DNA from: Flammeovirga sp. SJP92
GTDB lineage: Bacteria; Bacteroidota; Bacteroidia; Cytophagales; Flammeovirgaceae
Reading direction: 5' to 3'
DNA: 64,000 nucleotides
Assembly (NCBI RefSeq): GCF_001583495.1
Contig: NZ_LQAQ01000061.1
Location: 434,001 to 498,000, forward strand
The notes beneath the pieces were generated by a model. The model did no database searches. It was not told where the DNA came from and worked only from the letters and a program-made list of their open reading frames with translations. Positions 1 to 7,479 of the stretch are shown here, piece by piece. The stretch's first letter is position 1. Every line of letters begins with the position of its first letter. Position numbers and translations under genes: made by a program.

Positions 1-517
1 ACCAGTGAATTGTTTCAGATATTTTTTCAATATCAAACAACCAACTCACTTTTTTCCCATTACACTTTAAGTGCAACATATTTCTTTGGTCTTGATGCAC
101 GTCATAAAGAATTGTATTTTTCACTTGAAGGTCCTTTACTTTTCTAACGTCCTGTACCTCTAAGTACACCCAAAGCGATTGAATATCTCGCCTTTCATCT
201 GTTTCTTTCCCTACCCAATTCAACTTCACTGCTTTCTTATTGATCGTCAATTGCAGGTTCTTTTGAAGGTATTCCAAAATTAATTGATCGCTTTGAGAAT
301 GTTCTTTTTCTGTAAAAAGATGTAGTTCTGGACCTCCACTTAAAACAATTGCATCTTCCAAATCATCAAAAAACACCTTCACTGCAATCTCCATTCCTTT
401 GGTTTCTTGATTGTAATTCATCTCACAAACACTCAAATGAATAGGGTGAAAACTGATGCCTATTGACAAAAGAATATTAAATAGGATAATAAAAGGTTTT
501 ATCATTATAAAGTTCAT
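1..517 (-). CDS. DUF6702 family protein (3' end outside window)
   Basis: The reading frame runs open from an ATG at 517 (a second in-frame ATG is at 505) to the left edge, so the C-terminus is missing. The translation begins MNFIMIKPFIILFNILLSIG, a hydrophobic export signal, and continues with HPIHLSVCEMNYN and then IAVKVFFDDLEDAI. This HP-x-S-x-E-x-Y-N start followed by a K(V/I)FxDDLE stretch is the pattern I know from DUF6702, a family of roughly 160-residue exported Bacteroidota proteins of unknown role. It is divergent from the response regulator at 752. The family call rests on memory of the motif; that the frame is coding is clear. Confidence 0.7.
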   Translation of the reverse strand, partial: MNFIMIKPFIILFNILLSIGISFHPIHLSVCEMNYNQETKGMEIAVKVFFDDLEDAIVLSGGPELHLFTEKEHSQSDQLILEYLQKNLQLTINKKAVKLNWVGKETDERRDIQSLWVYLEVQDVRKVKDLQVKNTILYDVHQDQRNMLHLKCNGKKVSWLFDIEKISETIHW

Positions 518-751
518 ATGTAAAATCTGAATTGAGTATGTTTAAAATCAAGGAAAGTTTATAATTCTACAAATATAATCTTAGAATTTCTCTATTTTAT
601 TTAAGACTATTAATGTCAATTGATAATTTCATTAAATATTTTTTATATTTTTATCAGTAAGTTAGTAATATCAAATAAAGCAGAAATTCTAATTTACTCT
701 AACTCATAAAAGTCTAAATTTCTGTAATCAATCTGAAACTATAATTTACAA

Positions 752-1126
752 ATGGGAAAAAAAATACTAGTAGCTGAAGACAGTTCAGTAATACAAAATA
801 TCACTCGAAAAGTTTTACAATTCCAAAATTACGAAATCATCTCAGTTAAAAATGGTCAGCAAGTATTAGATAAACTAAACAAAGACCATTATGATGCTAT
901 ACTTTTAGACATTAATATGCCTGTAATGGACGGCATGGAGTGTGCTCAGAAAATTAGAGCTTTAGATGATGACTCAAAAAATAATGTTCCTATTGTAGCT
1001 ATCACTGGTAATGCTAAAAACTACAGCATGGACGATTTTAAAGCAGTGGGTATCAACGAGTATTTACCAAAACCATTGAACTTTGATAACTTAGTCAATG
1101 TGGTAAACAAAGTCACAAATAATTAA
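752..1126 (+). CDS. Single-domain response regulator (CheY-like receiver)
   Basis: This is a stand-alone phosphoreceiver of 124 residues with no output domain. The acidic pair is E9-D10, the phosphoacceptor is D53 in AILLDINMP, the switch threonine is T85 in AITGN, and the conserved lysine is K107 in YLPKP, so all key residues are intact. Such proteins relay phosphate from hybrid histidine kinases or modulate a partner by protein-protein contact. No kinase gene is adjacent, so its partner is unknown. The upstream 230 bp is intergenic and divergent from the DUF6702 gene, so it probably has its own promoter. Confidence 0.9.
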   Translation: MGKKILVAEDSSVIQNITRKVLQFQNYEIISVKNGQQVLDKLNKDHYDAILLDINMPVMDGMECAQKIRALDDDSKNNVPIVAITGNAKNYSMDDFKAVGINEYLPKPLNFDNLVNVVNKVTNN

Positions 1127-1198
1127 AAATCCTTACTTATCTGCAAAGATATCAACTGAATGAGCTACATTGCGAGATGTAATTTATTCAGTTTTTTT

Positions 1199-1492
1199 AT
1201 GTCTAATACAAAAAAGGTTATTCTTAAGCCCACTAAAGGTTTACAAACTAAACTTGAAGATTTATTTGCAGAAACAGATTATAACTTGCGTTATGAAAAA
1301 GGAAGTTTCAAGTCAGGTTATTGTTTAATCAAAAATGCAAAAGTGGCCATTATTAATAAATATTACAGCCAAGAAGGGAAGATTCAATCCATGATTGACA
1401 TTCTTAATGAAATCACTATTGACAGTGCTCTGCTTAGTGAAAAGAATCAAGAACTATATGCAACTGTAACACAAGAAGATTTCAGTTTATAA
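1199..1492 (+). CDS. Conserved hypothetical protein, about 97 residues
   Basis: I do not recognise a named family. An ATG at 1160 is in frame, but its first 13 residues (MSYIARCNLFSFF) look like non-coding translation, so I place the start at the ATG at 1199, giving MSNTKKVILKPTKG. The protein is soluble, with alternating basic and hydrophobic residues and a central GSFKSGYCLIKNAKVAIINKYY strand pattern (no signal peptide, no membrane segment). It ends 22 bp before the PhnP-like hydrolase gene, so the two are probably co-transcribed. Confidence 0.7.
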   Translation: MSNTKKVILKPTKGLQTKLEDLFAETDYNLRYEKGSFKSGYCLIKNAKVAIINKYYSQEGKIQSMIDILNEITIDSALLSEKNQELYATVTQEDFSL

Positions 1493-1514
1493 TGACAACT
1501 TCATTTTTTCAGTA

Positions 1515-2288
1515 ATGATGAAAATTACATTTTTAGGTACAGGTACTTCACAAGGTGTTCCTATTATTGGATGTGAATGTGAAGTCTGTAGATCCATTGA
1601 TTTCAGAGATAAAAGACTGCGTTCCTCTATACATATTGAAACCAACGACCAAAAAAGTCTGATTATTGACTCTGGACCTGACTTCCGTCAGCAAGTTCTT
1701 AGGGAAAGAATTACAAAGCTAGACGGGTTGATTTTCACACATCAACATAAAGATCATACGGCAGGCATGGATGATATACGCGGTTTTTATTTCCTTAATG
1801 ATATGAAACCTATCAATCTATATGGCACTGAAGGAGTTTTTAATCAACTGAAACAAGAGTTCAGTTATATGTTTGTAGAAGACAAATATCCGGGTGTACC
1901 TTCTGTAGAACTTCATGAAGTAAGAAAAAATGAAACGTTTACCATAGGCGATACGACCCTCTCACCCGTAGAAGTTTGGCATAGAAAACTAGCCGTTATG
2001 GGCTACAGAATTAATAACTTTGCTTATATCACAGATGCCAATAAAATTGAAGAAGATCAGATGCAAAAACTACAAAATCTTGATGTATTAGTATTGAATG
2101 CACTGCAACACAAACCTCATCAATCACATTTTACCCTTGCGGAAGCACTTGATGTAATTAAAATATTAAAGCCTAAAAAAGCTTACTTAACACATATAAG
2201 CCATAGACTTGGATTACATTCTGAAGTAGAAAAAAGTCTACCTGAAAATGTATCACTCGCATATGACGGTCTCAGTATTACACTGTAG
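1515..2288 (+). CDS. MBL-fold metallo-hydrolase, PhnP-like phosphodiesterase
   Basis: The protein belongs to the metallo-beta-lactamase superfamily. The N-terminus MKITFLGTGTSQGVPIIGC is followed by C-E-C-E-V-C, matching the structural cysteine cluster of PhnP-type cyclic phosphate phosphodiesterases. The metal-binding signature HQHKDHTAGMDD lies near residues 76-87, later ligands include the Asp in AYITDANK, and HISHRLG near the C-terminus supplies the last histidine. The 257-residue length fits the family. PhnP cleaves 5-phosphoribosyl 1,2-cyclic phosphate in phosphonate breakdown, but no phn genes are nearby, so the true substrate here is unknown. Two adjacent ATGs (1515 and 1518) could start it. 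Confidence 0.85.
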   Translation: MMKITFLGTGTSQGVPIIGCECEVCRSIDFRDKRLRSSIHIETNDQKSLIIDSGPDFRQQVLRERITKLDGLIFTHQHKDHTAGMDDIRGFYFLNDMKPINLYGTEGVFNQLKQEFSYMFVEDKYPGVPSVELHEVRKNETFTIGDTTLSPVEVWHRKLAVMGYRINNFAYITDANKIEEDQMQKLQNLDVLVLNALQHKPHQSHFTLAEALDVIKILKPKKAYLTHISHRLGLHSEVEKSLPENVSLAYDGLSITL

Positions 2289-2293
2289 AAACA

Positions 2294-2335
2294 AAAAAGC
2301 TCATTAAACAACTTTAATTGTCTAATGAGCTTTTT
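2294..2335. terminator. Bidirectional terminator between hydrolase and psd
   Basis: A 13-bp perfect inverted repeat (arms 2294-2306 and 2323-2335, AAAAAGCTCATTA and its complement) sits between two convergent genes and carries T-runs on both strands. Confidence 0.85.
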
Positions 2336-2350
2336 AAATATCTTTTTAAA

Positions 2351-3016
2351 CTAAGCGGAAGGCAACTCTGCGATAATCGTCTCTCCACCTCTTGTTTTTT
2401 GTTCTAAATTGACATTAATCTTTGCATCTAAAGGTAAGAAAACATCGATTCTAGAGCCAAATTTGATAAAGCCAAACTCTTCTCCTTGTTTCACTTCATC
2501 TCCTTCTTTTACATACCATCTGATTCTTCTTGCCAAAGCTCCAGCAATCTGACGATAAAGTACTTGAATACCATTTCCATTTTCTGTCACAAAAGTGGTT
2601 CTTTCATTATCTGTACTTGATTTTGGATGCCAAGCTACCAAAAACTTACCAGGGTGGTATTTAAAGAATTTGATTACTCCAGAGATAGGGTTTTTACTTA
2701 AATGAACATTCAATGGAGACATGAAAATTGAAATTTGAATTCTCTTCTCATTGAAGTATTCCTCTTCATTTGTTTCCTCAATTACTACCACCTTGCCATC
2801 GGCAGGTGCAATCACAAGATTTTCTCCTTGAGGGATGGTTCTTCGTGGATTTCTGAAGAACTGAAGAATTAATAAAAAGAATATAACACTTACGGTTAAA
2901 CTTATTGCATGCACTGTTTTAGCTTCAGGCATGTAATAATAAAGTGGCGCATTTAGGACAGTTAGTAAAATCAACAACGATATAAGTAATGAATGTCCTT
3001 CCCTGTGTATTGTCAT
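2351..3016 (-). CDS. psd: Phosphatidylserine decarboxylase, short type
   Basis: The enzyme converts phosphatidylserine to phosphatidylethanolamine, the main membrane lipid of Bacteroidota. It is the short 221-residue (archaeal/PsdC-like) form. Two N-terminal hydrophobic segments (about residues 8-27 and 35-53) anchor it to the inner membrane. APADGKVV and MSPLNVHLSKNPI are the conserved catalytic-domain blocks. The proenzyme cleaves itself at the Gly-Ser bond in FIKFGSRIDVFLP, so the serine near residue 188 becomes the pyruvoyl cofactor of the small subunit. No phosphatidylserine synthase gene lies next to it in this window. Confidence 0.93.
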   Translation of the reverse strand: MTIHREGHSLLISLLILLTVLNAPLYYYMPEAKTVHAISLTVSVIFFLLILQFFRNPRRTIPQGENLVIAPADGKVVVIEETNEEEYFNEKRIQISIFMSPLNVHLSKNPISGVIKFFKYHPGKFLVAWHPKSSTDNERTTFVTENGNGIQVLYRQIAGALARRIRWYVKEGDEVKQGEEFGFIKFGSRIDVFLPLDAKINVNLEQKTRGGETIIAELPSA

Positions 3017-3152
3017 GAATGTGTTTAAAATAAACTATTTATTATCACCGGTTATATTTATAATATTCTCGAACTCGAAATAATGACCGGCTACTGATAA
3101 AACATACAAATGTAGTATTTCTTCTGAAATTATTATCTTAATATGAATAAAA

Positions 3153-4124
3153 CTAATGGCCAGCACCAATAATTTTCAACCTCTTTCTGTTCCTTTTCTC
3201 TTTCTTTTGTAGTTTTTGCTGCTGTTTTTCAGATTTTGTTTTCTTACGTTTTGAGCGTTCAACTTGCCCTCTATGAACATCTCCATACTTCTGATTTTGT
3301 CTATACTTATATATATTACCTCTCACCACAGCACCTCCTAAAACTGCATGCGAATGTTCTTGTTGCACTCCACATGTCTTTATTGGGCAAAGTGGCTTTC
3401 TTTGTTTTATGGTATAAGCTACTTTCACTTCTGCCGACATCCTAGTAAGGAAGAAAGAAGAATTAGTACTTCCATTATAATCCAACATTCCATTATTAGG
3501 AAGCTGAGAGGCTGATTTAGCATAATAAAAATTAGTATTCAGCATACCTGTAATACTAATTCTATCAGTAACATACTTAGTATACCCCATACCCAATCCG
3601 AGGCCAATTCCTGATGTACCATTGGAACCTGATGATCCTACAGTATCTGTTTCAGAAATAAATTCACTTGAAGTGGTAATCTTACTTGAGTGATAAGAAG
3701 GTGCTACTCTTACAAAAAAGCTTTCTTGAAAATAGGGTAAAAAGGAATTTTGAAAATACTTTAAAATATAAAAGTCTCCATAGATCGTAAAATCTACAAA
3801 CTTAGCTTCAGAAGAAGCGGTCTCAAACGTTGAATTAGTAGAATTAGAATAGTAAGTATTGGCATAACGAAAACCAACCGCCAGTCCATCCTTCACTAGG
3901 TAATCAGAAGAGAGGTTCCATCCCCACCCCCAGTTCAGCTTCGGTGCACTAACTCCTGTAGCTGTATTCATGGAAGTAATGCTTTCCTTCCATTTACTTG
4001 AAAAAATATTCTCAGATTGAAATCCAATACCTGCCTTCCAAACAGCATATTGTGCTTTACCTTCCTTGGAAAAGCACAACAAAAAAGCAACTAATATTAG
4101 TTTATAAAAAAAATTACGAGGCAT
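3153..4124 (-). CDS. Outer-membrane beta-barrel-like protein with basic tail
   Basis: A signal peptide (MPRNFFYKLILVAFLLCFSK, cleavage after GKAQ) is followed by about 200 residues of alternating aromatic and polar strands typical of a small outer-membrane barrel; strands such as GLGLGMGYTKYVTDRISITG are visible. After the last strand (AEVKVAYTIKQRK, about residue 242) the chain continues for some 80 residues with a Cys/His-containing segment (PLCPIKTCGVQQEHSHAVLG) and then a very basic end rich in K, R and Q. I recognise no functional family. It is transcribed alone, toward psd. Confidence 0.7.
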   Translation of the reverse strand: MPRNFFYKLILVAFLLCFSKEGKAQYAVWKAGIGFQSENIFSSKWKESITSMNTATGVSAPKLNWGWGWNLSSDYLVKDGLAVGFRYANTYYSNSTNSTFETASSEAKFVDFTIYGDFYILKYFQNSFLPYFQESFFVRVAPSYHSSKITTSSEFISETDTVGSSGSNGTSGIGLGLGMGYTKYVTDRISITGMLNTNFYYAKSASQLPNNGMLDYNGSTNSSFFLTRMSAEVKVAYTIKQRKPLCPIKTCGVQQEHSHAVLGGAVVRGNIYKYRQNQKYGDVHRGQVERSKRKKTKSEKQQQKLQKKEKRNRKRLKIIGAGH

Positions 4125-4229
4125 TAATCTAGATTTCTGTTTTGATAAGATATAAAACTCCTATGCAACTACTATGCAAGTTTGGTTTTTATCCCCTAAA
4201 TAAATTTTATTTTTGAGGTATAATTAAAA

Positions 4230-4258
4230 AAAGAGTTCCCGAAACTCGAAAACTCTTT
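4230..4258 (-). terminator. Terminator of small paralog A
   Basis: Arms AAAGAGTT at 4230-4237 and AACTCTTT at 4251-4258 form a hairpin followed on the minus strand by a T-run. It lies just downstream of the shared 3' element at 4266-4296. Confidence 0.75.
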
Positions 4259-4265
4259 CCTCTTA

Positions 4266-4296
4266 AACTAAACTAACAAACAAACTTTCAACTAAT
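4266..4296 (-). repeat. Shared 3' element, copy A
   Basis: This 31-base stretch lies between the stop codon of paralog A and its terminator. On the plus strand its core reads ACTAACAAACAAACTT. It is identical to the copy at 6155-6185 except for one base, and shares a 26-base core with the copy at 5010-5035. No other copy was seen in the window. It is outside coding sequence. Confidence 0.85.
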
Positions 4297-4326
4297 AAAA
4301 TCTTTTAGGATTTGAGTTGAATTCAA

Positions 4327-4677
4327 CTAAGATGCCTGACGCACCTCAACATCTTCAATCAAGTTGGTCATGTTATCTAAAACACGGTCAACTACAAAAG
4401 ATGGAACTTCTCGTCCTATTATATCTTTGTAATCTTCTTTAGTATAAAAAAGATTTAAATTTCTTGATTGGCTGAACAATTCATAAACTCGTGATTCTAC
4501 ATATTGTTGTAATGCAATATTGAATAATGCAAAAGTATCAACTTCATCATTTTCACTATTAATAATCACATCATAGATAGGAGTCATCACCCCCTCTAAT
4601 TGTGTTATTTTAAGTGTTCCGTAAATTGTTTCATTTGAAGATTGGTCTGAATACACGAAGTTAAATTTGATAATCAT
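4327..4677 (-). CDS. Small paralogous protein A of unknown family
   Basis: The 116-residue soluble protein has no recognisable domain. It shares a C-terminal half with the products at 5085-5438 and 5758-6015: a VYE(L/T)F helix, a YT/DDYY segment followed by a KE or REVP turn, and the ending (D/N)xEVxVRxAS (here EDVEVRQAS, there NTEVELRNAS). The N-terminal half is strand-rich and less conserved. It is the last gene of a four-gene minus-strand island, each unit with its own terminator. The role is unknown. Confidence 0.75.
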   Translation of the reverse strand: MIIKFNFVYSDQSSNETIYGTLKITQLEGVMTPIYDVIINSENDEVDTFALFNIALQQYVESRVYELFSQSRNLNLFYTKEDYKDIIGREVPSFVVDRVLDNMTNLIEDVEVRQAS

Positions 4678-4977
4678 CTAGGTTACTATTTTAAATTGTC
4701 AGCGATAAATGTTCTAGCAGATCTTTGTTAAATCCACGTTTGCAAACAAGTAAATTTCAAGTAAGTCCACAAAAAAATAATAGTAAAACTCACACTAATA
4801 AAGGAATAGTACAACGTTTTCTTACTTTAAACTCATTTAAACCCGCATTATAGAATATTTTTAGTAAATGAAATTTAATAAATGAATATTAGTTCACGTT
4901 GTTATTTCCCAAAATATAATTTTACCCAAATATTAATTTCTTTGTATAATGAAAAATCAAAAAGGTATAAAGCAAAA

Positions 4978-5006
4978 AAAGAACCTATAAATCTTACAGG
5001 TTCTTT
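4978..5006 (-). terminator. Terminator of small paralog B
   Basis: Arms AAAGAACCT at 4978-4986 and AGGTTCTTT at 4998-5006, with the plus-strand A-run at 4974-4980 reading as T-run on the minus strand. Confidence 0.8.
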
Positions 5007-5009
5007 CTC

Positions 5010-5035
5010 AACTAACAAACAAACTTCCAACTAAT
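5010..5035 (-). repeat. Shared 3' element, copy B
   Basis: These 26 bases are identical to the inner part of the copy at 6155-6185. They sit 4 bp from the terminator hairpin and about 50 bp after the stop codon of paralog B, the same arrangement as copies A and C. Confidence 0.85.
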
Positions 5036-5084
5036 TTTTAAAGCAATAAGCTATTTTATGGGTTGTAATATTTTAATATCTACT

Positions 5085-5438
5085 TTAAGAAGCATTTCTC
5101 AATTCTACTTCTGTATTTAATATGTCAAATTCCATTAGTTTATCCTTGATCAAGTCAAAAGATAATTCTTTTGAAAGTACTGTGTAATAATCATCCAATG
5201 TAGCTTCTATGCATTGTTCTCTAAACTCAAGAAAAGTTTCATAGACTCTTGTTTCAGCAAATTGATTGATTCCCATCTTCAGTAATTTCAACCTTTCTAT
5301 TTCTGTCAATCGCTCTCCATTTGTCTCTATATCGTATCTAAGCAAGTTGTGCTTTGATGTAATTTTTAAATACACCGAAAAGTTGATATCAGAATACTTC
5401 AATTCTCCTTCTAATGTGATTTTATGGTATATGTTCAT
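5085..5438 (-). CDS. Small paralogous protein B of unknown family
   Basis: The 117-residue soluble protein resembles paralog A (4327-4677) along its length: a strand-rich start (MNIYHKITLEGELKYSD), a central ETRVYETFLEFR helix matching ESRVYELFSQSR of A, a DDYYTVLSKELSFDLI segment matching EDYKDIIGREVPSFVV, and the end VELRNAS matching VEVRQAS. ATG start. No domain is recognised. It has its own terminator and 3' element, so it is an independent transcription unit. Confidence 0.75.
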   Translation of the reverse strand: MNIYHKITLEGELKYSDINFSVYLKITSKHNLLRYDIETNGERLTEIERLKLLKMGINQFAETRVYETFLEFREQCIEATLDDYYTVLSKELSFDLIKDKLMEFDILNTEVELRNAS

Positions 5439-5757
5439 GGGACTAGCGATTTATATAGGAAAGAAATATTTATATTATTCAAGGCCGAGCGACTTTGTTT
5501 AATAACTCTAAATAATTGTAAATATTTCAATTGTACAATATAATTAACTGTATGATATACAATTTATTAGAAAAATGATATGAATTACTTTATATTCTTA
5601 TATTTTAAAATGTTTTTTTTCTAAGCTGAGGGAACTTTTTGGAGAGGAAATAAATCACACATTATTATCGAAATTTGAAACGGAATAAAAAGCTACAATC
5701 CTTATAAAAACAAAAAAAAGTACCAATTTAACATTGGTACTTTAAATTCTTTCTTAA
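5439..5757. other. Intergenic region, 319 bp
   Basis: The region holds the leader of paralog B and, at 5718-5744, the terminator of paralog C. The remainder is AT-rich, and I see no supported gene in it. Frames that cross it on the plus strand are shadows. Confidence 0.6.
5718..5744 (-). terminator. Terminator of small paralog C
   Basis: Arms AAAGTACCAAT at 5718-5728 and ATTGGTACTTT at 5734-5744 with a 5-base loop. The plus-strand A-run at 5712-5719 gives the minus-strand T-run. Unlike the other three units of the island, no shared 3' element is present here. Confidence 0.85.
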
Positions 5758-6015
5758 TTATAGGAGATCAACTTTTTCTAGAATTTCCAAAGGTATTTCC
5801 TTAGATAATCCATCAATACAATCTTGTAATGACACATGTTTCTTTGTTTTTCTCAATGAGAGAAAACGTTCATAAAGCAATGATTTGCATTCGTTTAGTG
5901 TTATTTTTTCGTTTGTAATTTGATGATTAACAGTTGACAAAGAATAATTTAAGGTAATTGTAGACTTAGTTATGAAAGAATTCTGGTAATAAGATTTAGT
6001 AGAGTGTACGGTCAT
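5758..6015 (-). CDS. Small paralogous protein C, shortened
   Basis: The frame can be extended to a TTG at 6066, but the first ATG is at 6015 and gives MTVHSTKSYYQNSF, an 85-residue protein. Its C-terminal half, SLLYERFLSLR then SLQDCIDGLSKEIPLEILEK, aligns with VYETFLEFR and DDYYTVLSKELSFDLIKDK of paralog B. It lacks the final EVxxRxAS segment of A and B and ends about 14 residues earlier, so it may be a diverged or decaying copy. If the TTG start is used, a short hydrophobic N-terminus (LINTLLLTLPVYM) would be added. Function unknown. Confidence 0.6.
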   Translation of the reverse strand: MTVHSTKSYYQNSFITKSTITLNYSLSTVNHQITNEKITLNECKSLLYERFLSLRKTKKHVSLQDCIDGLSKEIPLEILEKVDLL

Positions 6016-6117
6016 ATAAACAGGTAATGTTAAAAGAAGTGTGTTAATGAGTCTTAATTTCAACAATTAATATTTATCATCAAAATAAAAACGTAATTTT
6101 AACACTTTAGAATAAAA

Positions 6118-6146
6118 AAAGAATCTATAAAAATTATAGATTCTTT
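6118..6146 (-). terminator. Terminator of the DUF5675-SH3 gene
   Basis: A perfect 13-bp stem (6118-6130 and 6134-6146, AAAGAATCTATAA and its complement) has a 3-base loop and a T-run on the minus strand. Confidence 0.85.
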
Positions 6147-6154
6147 TTCACTAA

Positions 6155-6185
6155 AACTAAACTAACAAACAAACTTCCAACTAAT
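6155..6185 (-). repeat. Shared 3' element, copy C
   Basis: This 31-base copy differs from copy A (4266-4296) by one base. It lies about 150 bp after the stop codon of the DUF5675-SH3 gene and 8 bp before its terminator hairpin. That gene is unrelated to the small paralogs, so the element is shared by different gene families. Confidence 0.85.
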
Positions 6186-6338
6186 CGAATATTTTATAAA
6201 AGCTTACGCTTTATTATGTTCTATACTTTGTTGTCTTTAATGACAGTACTAAATAAGTTTATTTTTTACACTTATACAAATATTCATTTAAACTTATTTA
6301 CATTTCTGCGAAAAATACTATTTCTAACCTTTTCAATA

Positions 6339-7256
6339 CTACTTTTTCAAATAGTCTTGGTACACAAACCCTTCTTTGCCTACCACACTTACTTTCATCC
6401 ATTTCTCCGACTGCTCTTTGATCAAAAGTTCTGTTCCATTCGGCACTCCATTCGGTACAACTTTATTATCTCCTACTTTAGGCTCCTTTCTAATATTTAG
6501 ATTACTCCCTTTAGTTTTCACAAAAAACTTCCCGTCTTGTTCATGAACATAATCAGAAGACACCCACCCTTCAATATCAATTTCTACTATGATTTTCAAC
6601 CATTCATCGTGATCCTCCAGTATTTTCACCTTTTGGTTATTCAATAATTGATCAATCACATTACCTTCTTTTGCCGGCTTATCTCTAAGGTTTAAACTTG
6701 ACTTTACATTAACCGTTGCAGTATCTCCCACTTTTAGCGGTCCTATTTCTTTGATGATTTCTTCAAAATCCTCTTCCTCAATTATTGGGACTGGTTCTTT
6801 TGTGTTTGCTGACTTTACATCAATAAAGAAGGAATCTCCTATCTTAAGAAGTTCATCTACTGTCTTTCTTGAATTCAGAATATCAAGTATCCCATCTTTT
6901 TCGATGATTCTCTTTTTTGTTTTTAAAGCAATATCAGCAAAACTTTTACCCACTAGAATACAGCCTCTTGTATCTGTGAAAAAATTTCCAGAGTGAATCA
7001 AAATACTGGATCTTCCGGGTACTTCTTTTCCATCTTTTGTCTGAATATGGAAAGATCTGTTGGCGTAATTACCAAAGTTTCTGAACACTGCCTTGTACTC
7101 TCCTTCTGGAATACAAGAAATTCGGTTTCTATTTTCTTTCCATGGCAATTCAAGAGTGTCACACTCAAAAATCGTTTTACCATCATCGTTTACAATAGTC
7201 AATTTGCCTCTCGTCTGAAATTTAGAGTACGTTTCTCTAATCAATGTTGCCTTCAT
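6339..7256 (-). CDS. DUF5675 protein with two C-terminal SH3b domains
   Basis: Residues about 1-140 match my memory of DUF5675, a phage- and island-associated domain: LIRETY start, CIPEGEYKA, and ILIHSGNFFTDTRGCILVGK. The H88-S-G and later R-G-C99 spacing resembles the HG...S-x-GC catalytic motif of L,D-transpeptidases, which hints at a cell-wall or peptide substrate (inference). A linker rich in E and I leads to two SH3b repeats (about 175-240 and 243-305), each with the LNLRDKP / LNIRKEP signature and a GWV or GFV end; SH3b domains often bind peptidoglycan. No signal peptide is visible. It is first in the minus-strand island and divergent from purD. Confidence 0.75.
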   Translation of the reverse strand: MKATLIRETYSKFQTRGKLTIVNDDGKTIFECDTLELPWKENRNRISCIPEGEYKAVFRNFGNYANRSFHIQTKDGKEVPGRSSILIHSGNFFTDTRGCILVGKSFADIALKTKKRIIEKDGILDILNSRKTVDELLKIGDSFFIDVKSANTKEPVPIIEEEDFEEIIKEIGPLKVGDTATVNVKSSLNLRDKPAKEGNVIDQLLNNQKVKILEDHDEWLKIIVEIDIEGWVSSDYVHEQDGKFFVKTKGSNLNIRKEPKVGDNKVVPNGVPNGTELLIKEQSEKWMKVSVVGKEGFVYQDYLKK

Positions 7257-7479
7257 ATTTTTAGGGTTTAGTGAGCATTCATTTCGAATTTCAACAATAA
7301 ATTATGAGTTTCATAGCACTAGGGCACTGAAAAACAAGTCAAATAGTATGGTATAGGGTATTTTTTTAGCATATTCGCGTTATATTTTTTTTCGTCATTG
7401 TATACAGACATAATTAGTTTCTGATAATTATATCTGTTTACCAATTATACAGTATACTAAAACTTCAAGAATTAGGGAA

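Larger units (their letters stand above)
4678..5084. other. Intergenic region, 407 bp
   Basis: Very AT-rich. The right-hand part (4978-5035) holds the terminator and shared 3' element of paralog B. The rest is the leader of paralog A; I see no convincing open frame and no clean consensus promoter, although a TTTG and a TATATTTTG-like run occur on the minus strand near 4915-4935. Confidence 0.6.
6016..6338. other. Intergenic region, 323 bp
   Basis: It holds the terminator (6118-6146) and the shared 3' element (6155-6185) of the upstream gene plus a 153-bp 3' untranslated stretch (6186-6338). No further gene is supported. Confidence 0.6.

Noticed and set aside
6216-6500. Plus-strand reading frame of 94 residues
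   Set aside because: It lies antisense to the SH3 part of the DUF5675 gene and over its 3' untranslated stretch. The translation is a run of F, L, I and Y typical of antisense AT-rich sequence.
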